Assembly: GCF_015706575.1 (NCBI RefSeq)
Contig: NW_024037058.1
Location: 12,917,547 to 12,981,546 of the forward strand
Reading direction: 5' to 3'
From: Patiria miniata
Taxonomy: Eukaryota > Echinodermata > Asteroidea > Valvatida > Asterinidae
DNA length: 64,000 nucleotides
The notes under the pieces are model-generated. The model was not told where the DNA came from. It made no database searches and was given only the letters and a program-made list of their open reading frames with translations. Of the stretch, positions 11,143 through 23,175 are shown piece after piece. Positions within the stretch are counted from its first letter, which is position 1. The number at the start of each line of letters is the position of its first letter. The position numbers were made by a program, and so were the translations under genes.

Positions 11143-14100
11143 CTAAACCTCCGCTGGCTGGTCTTCCTTCTCTTTAAGACCCGGCTCAATCTTCCCCAGC
11201 AACGGCAAAAGCAACATTTGCAGGGCGGAAGCAGCGACCAGACCAGCCAAGACGTAGAATACAGCAGTGAAGTTTCCTGTTTTGTCGTACAGCATACCTT
11301 AAACGAGAAGAGATGTATAATCAGTGGCATAATAGATTTGCCAAGTTGTTTTTATCAAATCTTTAATCTCGGCGCACACCTTCCGATTTTACCGGTTCAC
11401 CGGATCACCCCATAGCATAACCGGTACGGTTTTATTCACCGTTGCGGTTGGACCGCAACATTACCCGCACACACGCTGGATTACGCTCTAAAACACGATG
11501 ACAAAATGTCATCGTCAATTTTGACTCATCTGACTTCCTTCGTAAATCTGATTGGTTAACGGCCGGTGAAATCGGAGTGCTGCCTGCACACCTTTCCGAT
11601 GACATTGGATCCGGTGAAATCGGATGCGAAAAAAGCAACCATGTTTGGTTTCATCTGGTCCGAATTTTCAGCGCACACCTCTGTATAGGCTATACGTTGG
11701 CCCGATGATCCGCTTTACCGGTAAAATCGGAAAAGTGTACGTGCAACCCGCCGCACACTTTTCCGATTTAACCGGTTCACCCCACAAATAAGCCAATCTG
11801 ACCGCACACCGGTGACCAGATGAAATCAAACATGACTTTTGTTTCCTTTTTTCGTGTCCGATTTCACTGTATCCTATGTCATCGGAAAGGTGTGCGGGCA
11901 GCACTCCGATTTCACCGAACGCAACATTTACATTAACCAATCAGTTTGACGAAGGACGCTCATGATTCAAATTTTGTCATCATGTGACTGGTCATCATTT
12001 GAATGGTCATCATGTGACCGATTAAAGAACAGAATCGGGCTTGGTAATGTTGCAGTCTCGGTTGCGGTCTCGGCAACGGTGAAAACTAGTTTGGAAATTG
12101 TACAATGTCTACAGATGGCTCCATATTAAAGAGTAATGACGTGCATCGGGTGGGGTTGACCAGGCCAAACCGACCCGAAACATTAGAGGTATAAACCGAA
12201 TCCGAATCGTAACCTATCTTAACTCCCTCTGAACCGACCCGACCCGACCCGACAAAAAATAAGGTAAAACCGACCCGAACCGACCCGACCCGAAAAAAAA
12301 CGAAAAAACCCCAAAAAGTCCAAGCCAGGTAGCTTGGACAAAGTGTTCACTTTTTTGTGCCTGCCCTTACCCACGTGACATGAATTATTTCGCAAAACCA
12401 TCGCCTCTCTCTCTGTCGTACTCAGTTGTTTGATCGAGAGATAACTCCGCTTATTGAACAAACGCATGGTATCATCACGCGGTATCATGAAAACTGTTAC
12501 AATGTATCTATTTCACTGTCAGTCCCGATCCGACTGGAGAAATTAATACCGTGGGAGCTTGATAGTGCGCTCGGTGGCCACCCCACACAATGGGCTGCGG
12601 TCACAGTGACTGTCAATAATATTGCATCACCTAAATTTCTAAACTGTTTCGATTTATTTCGGTTTATTTCGGTTTTTTTCAAAATATGGCTAAACCGACC
12701 CGATCCGACCCGAAAATAGAAATGCAAAACCGAAACCGACCCGACCCGACTGAAAAGATGGACAAACTGACCCGACCCGACCCGAAGTCGGTTTCGGATC
12801 GGGTCGGTTTCGGTTTCGGGTCGGATTTGCACATCAGTATTAAAGAGTAGTGCATTAGCTTTCCATTGATACCTTATTTGCATATCTTCAGTCTCATTAT
12901 GACTGAGCACCATTGATTACAAAACAAAGACCAACAAACACCTTTTTTCCAGGTTTGTTGAATAAATGGTTAAGCAACCGTTGGAAGAATGCGCTGTCGC
13001 AGCTGTGGACAGTGCGTTAAAAGGGGAATGTCACAGTGCTGTTGTTTAAAATGGTACAATATACATCATGTTCTTCACAAATAACTTATCATTCCAAAGA
13101 TTTTTTTATCACAAATTAGCAATGGAATTCCAAAAATCATTAAAACATGGCCTGCAATGGGCATAACCAAAGCCATGCCTAAGCAAAGTTTTGAGTTAAT
13201 TTTTGCTTTAGGTAGTTATTATTTTAAGGAGTAAACAAAAAAAAAACTTTGAAATGATTCACTAATCATGAACATGATATTCCATTTATACTCAAACACC
13301 CTCAGCATGTTTTTCATATTTGGCTTTGTGATGATAAACAATGGAATGATAAATCATTCATGGACAATGTACCATTTTATTCACAAACATCTCTAGCATA
13401 CCCCCTTTTAATGCACTGTCCCCAGCGACAGCGCAATCATCCGACAGCTTTACTCGCCACTTATTCAGCAATCTTGGAAACAGAGGTTTATTAGCCTTTG
13501 TTTGAAATCAATGGTGCTCGGTCATCCATGACTGAAAAGATAAGATATCAATGAAAAGCTAATGATCTATACCCTTTAAGATGGAGTCACTTTTACAGTG
13601 TTAAAGTTCATATTAGCTTGTACATATTTTTGAATTACCTTTTCTTGTACACCCTATACAAAGTGTGTTACCTTGAGTCACACAGCCTTTGGGGTGCTCA
13701 CCGCAATCAAACTTCGTCCCTGGTAAGTGATTCGCATATACTTCCCCTTACGGGGACTTATCCAGAGGTAATTGCTGATTTTGAATTATTATATAGGCCT
13801 AACTCTCAGAAATCTCTCACCTGCAAAAATTGGACCTAAAAGATCCCCAATTCCGCCAAACATGTACGATATGCCGCATCCTGACGCCATGTTGGACAAC
13901 CCAACGATCTTGCGTAGTAATACCATGAACATTGCTTTGTTAGCTCCGGTCCCTACGCCAACAATGCAGGCAGACGCAGCGAAGGCTACGTAGGTCTCGG
14001 CTTGAGTACATAATGCAGCAACACAAATCAGAATTATAGAGATTGTGTATGTCACCTCAACAGGTATCTTTCGGGTAACGAAGAAGCCCGAGCCAACCCG

Positions 14101-17100
14101 TGCACCCAGACCGCAAAATCCAAACAGACTGAGTAGAAATGGTGCCTTCTGCTCGTCAATACCACACAACTGGGCCCGGGGTACCAGAAATACCACGAAG
14201 CATGAATACGCAATATTGAATTGCATGCCAATCAAGCAGAAGAGAGTAAATCGATAACTCCTCCGCACCAAATTCAGTCCTAATTCTGAGGCCAGACTTG
14301 AAGCGAGTGTCAGCAAAGATCTGCCCTTCTTTTGGTCGAGTCTGCCGGCATGCTCATGTGACTTAGGATGTATTTCCATCCGAATTGATTCGTTGTCGGT
14401 CTGGCTGACTTCCAGTTGCTCGTCTGGTTCAGGTTGTTTGATCCTTCTCCGCCTTTCTGTATAGGGAGGATGGTAAAAGGCGCCAACTACACATATGTTT
14501 GCAGATAGTCCGGCCGTAATAAGCATGGTTCCCCTCCATCCGTAAGTATCAAGCAGTAGGCGAAACAGAGGCGGGAACACGATCATTCCCGAGGATGTAC
14601 CTGCAGTCGTGAAACCCATAGCTATGGCGTAATACTTCTTGTAATATTGCGCTACAGCGATACTGGAGGATATAAAGCACAGTGCTACACCCGTACCTGC
14701 AAAAAGAGGGAAATAAATAAAACACAAGGCGAAGGGAAAAAACGTGTTTCTCGTCCCCGCCCGCTTCCTTTTTGGAGGCCGACTGGATTTGTTAATTATT
14801 TTATAAAAACACCTTTTTCTTTTAAAACAACATAATGTGTAAAGTGAGGTCTTCAGCGAAAGTTCAATCTATATTAAAATGAGCTACGTCGTGCTCCTTT
14901 TCTTTTTGTCTTTACTCGGGATAATAATTTCAAATAGCCTACCCAAGAAGGCACCAATGATGTACATCTGATATAGTTGAAATGCCCAAAAACTGAGCAG
15001 CGAGGATACAAACATCATGAATCCTCCAAGTATCCAGGTAGTGCGACATCCCCATCGATTGCAGGCTATTCCAGCCAAGACAGCTGTTGGAAGGGAAACA
15101 AATGGATTTCTAAGGGGGAACTCTTCAGACAAAGAGCGCCACCAGCCTTGTCACTGCTGAGACCCTTCTCACTTAACGTCTTCAAGAAATCATGCAATCA
15201 CATTTCCTGGTGTTCAGTTGGCCATTTTGTAAAAATAAACTATCCGCCATTTACGTGCAAACACCTTAGGCCCCGTGGATTAATTCCGATTTGCGTGCGC
15301 CCCCGTGCGCACGCGTGCGCACGCAGGCAAGCTCGAACAAAGGAGATTTTGAACCCACTGGCCCGCATCGGCACGCATCGGCACGCATTGGCACGGACTT
15401 GCACGCAGTGGCACGCAAACGGGCTCAGTGCCAGGCGGTACAACATTACAAACAAACCGCAGAAATGCACAATAGACATCGTCTTGGACTTTAGCCATTG
15501 TGTCCCTTAATCCGCTCATTAGTTAATTGTAAACACTTGGCAGGGCCAAGCATGACTCATCTACTCTGGTGGTACCAATTTTTACACGCGTTCCAAAAAG
15601 ACAGGAAATTTTAACGAAATGATAAAAGTGCCCAGGAAAGGCAGGAAATGCCCCAAACATTACCGCGTGAGCCGGTACTTTCATTTAAAACACCGTGTAG
15701 AATTAAAATCTACTTGAAAAATCGAACTGTCTTTTTCATAACTTTATAAATAAAAATGGTACGGACTGGTACACTCGTACCCAGAACTAAGTGCAGACTT
15801 TTATTGAAACAGTGGTATCAAAAGAAATTATTAAAAGCTTGCCGCACCTTGCCGCAAAGAAATTTTAAAGGTCGGGGTACAGAAGCGAAATGAGAGAATT
15901 TTGTAAACGGCGAGACGCAGCCAGACTGGTCTACAACCGCATGGTATTGTACGCTGATGGAAGTGGTGTCAGACTTACATGTAGTCTGGCTGGCGGTATT
16001 TAACAGTAATAACGCGTGCACGCATGTTCCGTGTTGTGTGGAGCGGGATCGGCCATTGCCAGACGTTGTCTGACACGCGGTGGTGGTTTTTATAAACAGG
16101 GATAATGCGTGGACACATATTCCGTGTGCTGCGTTGTGCTGGGCGGGATCGGAACTATACTTTTGGTAGATTGAGTGGCGGGGTATTCTGCAATTGTGCC
16201 AAAAAAAATCAGGGCTGCTTGGAAATCGGGGCGGGAGGTGATAAACACCGGATTAACTAAATGGCCGGAAAGATTCCTATATCTGGTAATCAATTGGCAC
16301 CCTGTGCACAAACCCTACGGGACTGCAGGTCTGAAAATTTCTAAGTGTTTTCTCAATTCAAAACTTGTCCCTGCAAATTTAGATTTTTTAGGACATATAT
16401 AGTATCACTTTTTGATGGCTGATAGGTCATTTAAGGGAAAAATTACTGATGGCCAGATATGGGAATCTTTTCATATTTGGCTCTAGAAGTTGTTGGAAAA
16501 TCAAGTTTCGTGGAATATGGTGCATCACTTCACTTTTTGGGGACCAAAAGCAAAACTTCACTAATATGCTTATTAATAGCACTAAGTGCCCTAAAAATTT
16601 CATATTTTGCCACACAATTTGAAATTCACAAATCAAATTTGAGAGCACATAACATTTTTTTTATGTCAATGAGAAAATGGATACAACAGTTACAATGAAA
16701 CGAACAAAACATTCAACTTCAATTGTGCATGCATGGGCCTACAGCAAATAAAATACCGATCGCCATTGCAACAAAAAAATCAACTTGACTCTCAATGGGC
16801 GTGCAGCACGGGGTAGCACCACTGATCTCTATATAAAGACTGGATAGCTAATAAAGAGCCGCACAATGTACGAATTTGACGCCATATTGGTGAGACCGGC
16901 TGGTGATCTACAAAGGACAAGTTGTCGTTTTTATAGACAGCATGATTTCTTTTGTAACGTCGCGGTTCACTTGACTTATATTTTGACCACCATCACTGAC
17001 CAAGATTAACTACAATTTTTCTAACGTCGTGGTTACTAAAATGCCGCAAATATAACTTTTTCGGCGTTTTGAAATAATAATCACTACGGAAATGTGTCCC

Positions 17101-18235
17101 TTTTAGAACATCATAATATGTGTACGTGACCAAAATGCGCGTCAACTGTTGATACAACGCGCGCGTATTTACGCGTAGAACGTTCGTATTATACGCGGCC
17201 ATCTTCGTGAGACCGGGGCACTGATCTCTATATAAAGACTGGATAGCTAATAAGAGCCACACAATGTACGAATTTGACGCCATATTGGTGAGACCGGCTG
17301 GTGATCTACAAAGGACAAGTTGCCGTCTTTATAGACAGCATGATTTCTTTTGTAACGTCGCGGTTCACCTGACTTATATTTAGACCACCACCACTGACCA
17401 ACTGACCAAGGTTTACTACGTTGTGGTTACTTTATAATGCCGCAAATCACTTTTTCGGCGTTTTTGAAATAACAATCACTACGGAAATGTGTCCCTTTTA
17501 GAACATCATAATATGTGTACGTGACCAAAATGCGCGTCAACTGTTGTTACAACGCGCGCGTATTTACGCGTAGAACGTTCGTATTATGCGCGGCCATCTT
17601 CGTGAGACCGGGGGCGAATTGGTCAATATGCAAAGTCTACTGTGTGAATGTTGTATGCATATCCGCTATCCAGTCTTTTTATAGAGATCAGTGGACCGGG
17701 GCCGAATTGGTCAATATGCAAAGTCTACTGTGTGAATGTTGTATGCATATCCGCTATCCAGTCTTTATATAGAGATCAGTGGGTAGCACGCATGAGCACG
17801 CGTGCGCACGGGGGCGCACGCAAATCGGAATTAATCCACGGGGCCTTAAGGGTATAAACCAACGACATTTGAAAATAGGATAGGCCTTGTCCCAGATGAT
17901 TATCGTTTCGTCAAGTAAAATAATTTCGGAAAATATTACATCCGCACCAAATACATTTTCAGTATTACAAAATGAATGAGGGCTTTGGATTGCTTACCCG
18001 CAAAGTAAGAGAAGGATGACATGATGCTAGCAATGGCCCCTGTCTGTGAGGCACTGGAGCCGAATTCATTCTTCCAGCTGAGGTACAGGACACCAGCACA
18101 TCTCGTCATCATGCTGCACAGAAGGTGAGCGGTGAACACCGTGCAAACGATCACAATCCCGTGTACACTATCTACTCGATCTGCGGAACTGCCCCGATGC
18201 AAGAAGTGCAGCTTTCGGCCTCGAAGGAGAGGCAT
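11143..18235 (-). CDS. SLC16/monocarboxylate-transporter-like protein, left palindrome copy
   Basis: A major-facilitator transporter of the SLC16 (MCT) type, predicted in a cell membrane; the substrate is unknown. Coding exons are 18235-17998, 15083-14943, 14696-13821 and 11297-11143 (238+141+876+155 nt = 469 codons plus stop), with canonical GT/AG sites and consistent phases. Helices 1-6 span about residues 23-205. A charged cytosolic loop follows at about 212-274 and helices 7-12 after it. Family blocks are QYYKKYYAIAMGFTTAG, FPPLFRLLLDTYGWRG and GVGTGANKAMF. The helix-1 signature (usually DGGWGW) reads DSVHGI at 22-27. The helix-8 D..xR pair reads G322...R326. The start ATG follows a pyrimidine-AG (18241), suggesting a 5' UTR exon, possibly ending at the strong donor CAAG/GTGAGT (19241). 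Intron 1 carries a 2577-bp transposon absent from the twin gene. Four residues differ from the right copy. Confidence 0.85.
11345..12105. repeat. Foldback element rich in CCGATTTCACCGG words, left copy
   Basis: The two halves are imperfect complements (GAAATCGGA.TGC with GCACACCTTTCCGATGACAT, and CACCGTTGCGGTT near both ends). It lies in intron 3 of the left gene, and the same element lies at about 33340-34115 in the right arm, so it predates the duplication. No coding capacity is seen. Confidence 0.55.
12136..12837. mobile_element. 702-bp insertion of CCGACCCGA-repeat element, left arm only
   Basis: It is flanked by TATTAAAGAGTA (12124-12135 and 12838-12849). The right arm has a single CATAAAGAGTA at the same place (complement of about 33297-33312), i.e. 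the empty site. The ends start TGACGTGCA and, on the complement, TGATGTGCA. Much of the body is made of runs of CCGACCCGA and its complement TCGGGTCGG in opposite halves. The 9-12 bp duplication would suit a Mutator-like element. The superfamily is not certain. Confidence 0.7.
12850..13610. repeat. Non-autonomous DNA element with ~200-bp inverted ends, left copy
   Basis: The right end (near 13500-13600: GGTGCTCGGTCATCCATGAC, TAAGATATCAATGAAAAGCTA) is the complement of the left end (near 12850-12950: GCATTAGCTTTCCATTGATA, GAGCACCATTGATT). It is cut from its outermost left end by the 702-bp insertion. The counterpart is at 32490-33335. The central part is poorly conserved between the two arms. 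Confidence 0.55.
15269..17845. mobile_element. 2577-bp non-autonomous PIF/Harbinger-type transposon, left arm only
   Basis: TTA target duplications (15266-15268 and 17846-17848) flank inverted ends of about 56 bp that begin GGCCCCGTGGATTAATTCCG and continue with GC-rich CACG words. The right arm keeps the unoccupied site CACC-TTA-AGGG (complement of 30831-30840). A 3-bp TTA duplication and GG..CC ends fit PIF/Harbinger. No transposase frame is visible. Just inside the left end lies a short array of GGCACGCATC-like decamers (15361-15415). A second transposon is nested at 16820-17781. The insertion lies in intron 1 of the left transporter gene. Confidence 0.8.
16820..17781. mobile_element. 962-bp nested transposon with 8-bp target duplication
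   Basis: GGTAGCAC flanks both ends (16812-16819 and 17782-17789). Inverted ends of about 29 bp start CACTGATCTCTATATAAAGA. Inside, a ~395-bp block beginning with the left end is tandemly duplicated (about 16817-17217 and 17218-17614). An ~85-bp block ending in the right end is also duplicated (about 17614-17695 and 17696-17781). The 8-bp duplication suggests a hAT or P-like element; no coding frame is seen. Confidence 0.75.
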
Positions 18236-20189
18236 GATTGCTGAAAAGATGTGCGAATCAATAAGGTATAATGGTAAATAGCTACATATGCCATCCAATT
18301 TTTAAAATGTTTCATCCACCGAATTCCCTGGATCATACAACCCTGCGCTGCAAAGTGGTACGTACTCTGACGTTCAGCACAGAATCAATACGTAATGAGC
18401 CTAACGATAACATTTCCACAACCTTACCAAGTCAAATATTTATACAGCTAAATCATAGTCTAGACCTTGATTTTTGTGCAGCCTGTCGATTTAAAGGAAC
18501 ATTTCGGCCTGGAATGCGCCCAATTGGGCTACAAAACGCATTTAAAACGAAATGATATTAAATAGAATTTAGAGCATTTAAAAGAAGAGTATATACGTCC
18601 ACACAACCATCCTTTAAACACTGGGCGTTTGTGTGTTATTCTTGCGAGAACCATGCAAGGGGGTCACAATTTTGTCCCCGAAAAATCGAACTGTTGGGTG
18701 CTAATTGTAATCAAGCCGCACGCATGAAGATACGGTCATCAAAACGATTGATTTATAAAGATTTCGCCCACGAACATCAACATGTCCGTGTGCACGATTA
18801 TAACGTAACCTTTACAAATCGGCCTTCGCAACCACATGGCCAACATATTAAAGTACAAAACACTGCAGGAAACAAAAAACACTTTCAACAAAAGAAGACA
18901 TTTTGGGAAACAACTTTTTGATCCCAGGTATATCCCTTTATTCCTTGTCTTCATGCATGGCGGCAGCTTTTGGCTACATGCTACAGGCTGTAAAGTTTCA
19001 CAGTCACTGAAACATGACACTGGAACGACAATAGATCTTATGTAATATGCTAAATAGGTTACATAGCTCCATGCTCTGTTCGAGCGTTCGAGTCTATGAG
19101 CACGGGACTGATATGACCCGCAAGCAAACAAACAATGAAATCATTCACATATCAATCTCTGTGAAAGCAGATCCTACTATTTTCTTCCTCCATGATCCTA
19201 TTAACCGACCTAAAGGCAACCAAAACACGCTTAAACTCACCTTGCTGGATTTCACCACTGTTCCAACTATAGTATAGGTCTTCTGACGGCGTCCTGTTCC
19301 AACTATAGGTCTTCTGACGGCAGCTGCATGCAGTGAGTCAATTTCAGTTGGGTGAAATTCTGCCTATGTGGGCTACTCGATGACGATCGATGCAGATTAT
19401 CTGTACAATAAACAGACCCTACGCGCTGAGCCATTGAGCAACGGCAAATTTTATTGGAGTTTAGATGTACAATTCTTTAGTTAATGAATGCACGCGAGCC
19501 TAAACCTTAACCAATCACAATAAGGGTTATATTGTTGGAAAGCTGACGAGACGAAGAAAAATGACTCGAGAGGTCTAAGCTCCCAGGTGGCGCTATTTAA
19601 CGTTATGATGATGTTAATGGACCAGTTCTTGGCTGAACGCGTGGTTTACACACAAAACAGGGAGATTTTTGACTGAAAATGCAATGTTTAACATCAATTA
19701 GCGAGTGAAACTCAGTGTTTTATTCAGTTTTTCTTTCATTTTCTGAAAGAGTATATTGTTAGGGTCACACTTAGTGAGATCTAAGGTATACCCTGTCGAA
19801 TAATGAAGTGGTGGCGACAGATGTGAAAAAAGGCCCGTTTTTAATGATTTTTTCGCCGCGTTCTCTCATAGAGGTTGCACATAAAAACTGGCCCGGTGGG
19901 TTAGTTCCCCAAAGGAATTCATATAGTGACCGTGCCGCGAGATAACCCTTACGCAAGCGTTAAACGCTAACTGGCGGGGTGCAGCTAGCCACGCTTGGTT
20001 GGCAACTCATTTTTACCAACCACGGGTTGCAAAACTATGGAAGGTCGTACTCTGCAAAAATGAAGAGCGTTATTACAGATAACCAACATATTATTAATTG
20101 TTGGCAATACAACATTTTCAACAAAGCTACACTGAACAAGTTCAATATTATTCCTTAACATGCCTTTTTACTTTGTATTGAGGGCGTTA

Positions 20190-20370
20190 AGCCCGGTTCA
20201 TACTTCATGCGAAAGCGAAAGCGAACGCGAATCTGTGACGTCATGGCAAGTATTCGTGCTGCGAATTCGCAAAAGTTGAACACATTTCAACTCGGGCGAA
20301 TTTCGCAGCGAATGTTTCATGACGTCAAATTCGCTTCGCATTCGCATTCGCGTGAAGTATGAACCGGGCT
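20190..20370. mobile_element. 181-bp Harbinger-type MITE, left copy
   Basis: The ends AGCCCGGTTCATACTTCATG and, on the complement, AGCCCGGTTCATACTTCACG are bordered by TTA on each side (20187-20189 and 20371-20373). The body carries GCGAATTCGC-like words and two TGACGTCA-type sites. The same insertion is present in the right arm (27815-27995), so it predates the arm duplication. Confidence 0.75.
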
Positions 20371-20635
20371 TTATGGGGAATTTTTGGGGGAAAATATGTT
20401 GCCAACCACGGCTTCTATTTATGCGCTTGAGGCAGCCCATATAAAATGGCGCCAATGTTTACAAACAAAAGAAAGGTCTGTATGTCATAGGCCCTGCCAA
20501 GTCACAATTTGCATTGCTCTAAAATTCTCCGGTTTTATACTGAGCATTTTGAGGGTTTTCAAAAAACAAAAACTGGGCGGAAGCCGTGCGGAGGACTGTA
20601 GCTCGTGACTTCTGTGGCTCTCATTAAATTTTGAT

Positions 20636-20965
20636 CCAGGACTATTATGTAATTATAACAGTGTTATGATAGTGTTATCACATGAAGACTTTGTAGTTTG
20701 CTCTTTTTAGTCGGACTGAGCACATGGTTGTACTCATGCGTGTACTATAATTACACCTGCGCGAAAGCTGAAATGCAGAGCAAAGATATGGATACACATA
20801 CAATTACATGCCAGGACTATTATGTAACTATAACAGTGTTATGATAGTGTTATCACATGAAGACTTTGTAGTTTGCTCTTTTTAGTCGGACTGAGCACAT
20901 GGTTGTACTCATGCGTGTACTATAATTACACCTGCGCGAAAGCTGAAATGCAGAGCAAAGATAGA
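20636..20965. repeat. ~176-bp tandem repeat, two copies (left arm)
   Basis: Units start CCAGGACTATTATGTAA at about 20636 and 20812 and include GTTATGATAGTGTTATCACA and TACTATAATTACACCTGCGC. The second unit is cut short where unrelated sequence begins near 20965. The right arm has three copies (27033-27534). Confidence 0.75.
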
Positions 20966-21054
20966 CATAGTGGCGCAGCATGGTATTTTTTTATGGGGGG
21001 GGGGTTAAAAACTCTTTTCTAGAGTGTATTAATACTCAACAAATTTTACAATTG

Positions 21055-21425
21055 CGTTTGAACGCCATGGCGTTGTGGTCTGGGGCATTGAGTTCGTGGT
21101 CTGCGGGTAATTCTGCAGGTTGTGGGTTCGAGTCCAGTCTCGAGTTGTGGCACGCGTGCCCTTGAACAAGGCACTTCTCCCCAATCATAGTGGAGTAAAT
21201 GTGTAACTGTGAGGTCAGAGGTGGTTACTGTGGTTGACTTTAGCTCCCTTGCTCCGAAATAGCTGCATCGAGGTCTATATGCTCCCCAGAGAGTTGCAAT
21301 GGTATTTGGAATCATTTTTGTTATTGGGCCAGTGATGATCAGGGGTAATAATAATGTAAAGCGCTAGCTTTGCATGATCGTAGTTATAAAAGCGCTATAT
21401 TTAAGAACCCGTTATTATTAATGAG
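21055..21425 (+). mobile_element. tRNA-derived SINE, left arm copy
   Basis: A tRNA-like head contains a box-B match GGTTCGAGTCC (21125-21135) and an A-box-like TGGCGTTGTGGTCTGG about 50 bp upstream. It is followed by a conserved central block (CCTTGAACAAGGCACTTCTC) and a tail with TAAAGCGCTA and AGCGCTATATTTAAGAACC ending in ATTATTA. This layout is typical of invertebrate and deuterostome tRNA SINEs. It is shared with the right arm (26577-26948, minus strand). Confidence 0.75.
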
Positions 21426-22380
21426 ATTCAAACTTTTTTCGGAAAAAATCAAGGATGATTTTTGTTTTATTGAACTACAAGAGACAATATACATTTGATG
21501 CACAAACAACACTTACCACAATTCATGGTCACTTTGGTCAGTGTTGGTCAATGGCCCCCACATGGAAGTTCCCCCACATCCTGTTTCCAAGTACTCTCCC
21601 TCATGAGTCATGGAATCAGATAGTTTTGCATAGCAACCAGTTAAATGATTAGTATTGTCTCTATGTGTCATGAAATGGGTTTATATTGTGAAGGCAACTG
21701 CGATCAACTTCATTCTGATTCAAGCCGCAGCAGCACTGTCTTCAACAATTTTCTTCCCACCCTCCCTTCCCTTTAATTAAATTCTGTAATAGTTTGGCTT
21801 TTTTTCCTTTTACCGTTTAATTTTGTATCCAATTTATGAGGATTTCTCTTTTATTTATTATTTTTCTTATTTATTATTATTATGCCTGTCAGACTGATTC
21901 TCTGACGTAACCTTACAATTCCCAAAGTCTATAAATTGCTCGATATCCGTTTCATTTTGAGGTCAGGGAACCAGACTACAAGAACATGATTGGTTTCCTT
22001 GGATTCCCCAGCATCTACAAGCCGAAAACGTGAAACAAGTCAGTTAAAGGGAGTGTACATCATTGGCTTTTGCTGTAATTTTCAGAAATGAACTATTTGA
22101 GGGGTTAGTATAATAGATCAAATGTTGTTACACTGACATGTGTGAAGTTTTGTGTTCGAAAATGCTGGAAAACCAAGAAAAAAGACAAATGTTCAAGTAG
22201 TCTGGCTCCCTGACTCCACTGAAGATGAAGTGGATCAATTTATAGATGCCGGAAAATTGTAAGGTAAGGGAACCAGTCTAGCTGGCCTGCACCCGTTCAG
22301 GAACATGTAACCAATAGCAAACAAAATTTGGACTGAACAAATGGTAAATTTGGAGCAGTAGTTGAAAAATAGTTAGGTTT

Positions 22381-22412
22381 TTCCAACGGTGGTCGGCCGA
22401 CCACCGTTGGAA
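22381..22412. repeat. Perfect 32-bp palindrome, left arm
   Basis: TTCCAACGGTGGTCGG is followed at once by its exact complement, with no loop. The identical site is at 25583-25614 in the right arm. No transposon duplication is seen around it. Confidence 0.8.
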
Positions 22413-22994
22413 ATGTATACAAAAATACAACTTTCTTGAAAATGACTTCACACCAGGTGCCCTAATTTTACAGGATGCTTTACACTGTCATTTACCAGCA
22501 TCCTAGTAAGGTATTTTGTAAACACTTGGTAGTTTTATTTTTCGATGCTTGCAAATGTTGTATTTTCCCTTTAATAATATTTCCTATAACATTCTTATCC
22601 TCCAAATCATGATTTAATTCTCAAAATTTCAGCAAAAGCAAATGTTGTACATTCCCTTTAAATCGTCGGGGTCATGTCGACGAAAAACTATTGTGCGATC
22701 AATGTGTACTTAACACGATATGATGTGCACCTTAATTGCACACTTAATCTTTGTGAGAATAATAATAGTAATGTATCAACTATACTAACGCAAAATTTAA
22801 GGCGCTCGCATACTGTAGAATATTAAGATAAACACATGATACTCTGCATATGTTTCGTTATTCACCAAATCCTCACACAGTAACATTTATTCATCTCACC
22901 TGGTGTCAGTATTTTCTTCATCTTCAGGTTTTTAAATGTCTCGGTTAAAAGTCATATATATAGGAAAAAGGTAAATTCGTGGTTTTTTCGGGGG

Positions 22995-23175
22995 GGGGGT
23001 CTCACCCCGTAATAAGAGCAGGATGACATGGTGCTGGCAATTGCCTGTTTCAAGCGCTGGAGTCGAATTCATTCTGCCAGCACATCGCGTCATCATGCAC
23101 AGCAGATCATAGCGAAAGCTGCACTAACAGCCACAATCCCGTGGACACCATCTACTCGATCTGTGGCGCCGTAAC
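22995..23175 (-). pseudogene. Decayed exon 1 of a transporter gene in the palindrome spacer
   Basis: On the minus strand the order GATCGAGTAGATGGTGTCCA, CGGGATTGTG, CATGATGACGCGATGTGCTGG, GAATGAATTCGACTCCAGCGC, CACCATGTCATCCTGCTCTT follows exon 1 of the intact genes (30500-30690). About 20 nt (the GTCCTGTACCTCAGCTGG block) and other bases are missing, so the frame is broken. No further exon follows, because the left arm starts 217 bp away. It is a truncated fourth family member. Confidence 0.75.

Larger units (their letters stand above)
9182..22778. repeat. Left arm of giant inverted repeat (palindrome)
   Basis: Read on the complement, this 13,597-bp arm matches 25217-36386 almost base for base, apart from indels. 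The outer match ends at AATCGG (9182) and the inner match at GTAATGTATCA (22778). Collinear landmarks include all four transporter exons, a (TAA)n microsatellite (10557 against 34897), a 181-bp MITE, a SINE and a 32-bp perfect palindrome. Coding segments differ by a handful of bases. This arm is longer mainly because of a 2577-bp and a 702-bp insertion. The alternative that both arms are haplotypes joined in error is treated under findings. Confidence 0.93.

Noticed and set aside
12136-12837. Open frames rich in RVGSGRF and similar words
   Set aside because: These are products of the CCGACCCGA repeats in the inserted element, not genes.
20636-20965. Tandem 176-bp repeats as a possible CRISPR array or replication origin
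   Set aside because: Units are long, adjacent without spacers, and in a eukaryotic context. They are ordinary tandem repeats.
21055-21140. Possible tRNA gene
   Set aside because: Box A and box B are present, but the cloverleaf does not close, and the sequence continues into a SINE body and tail.
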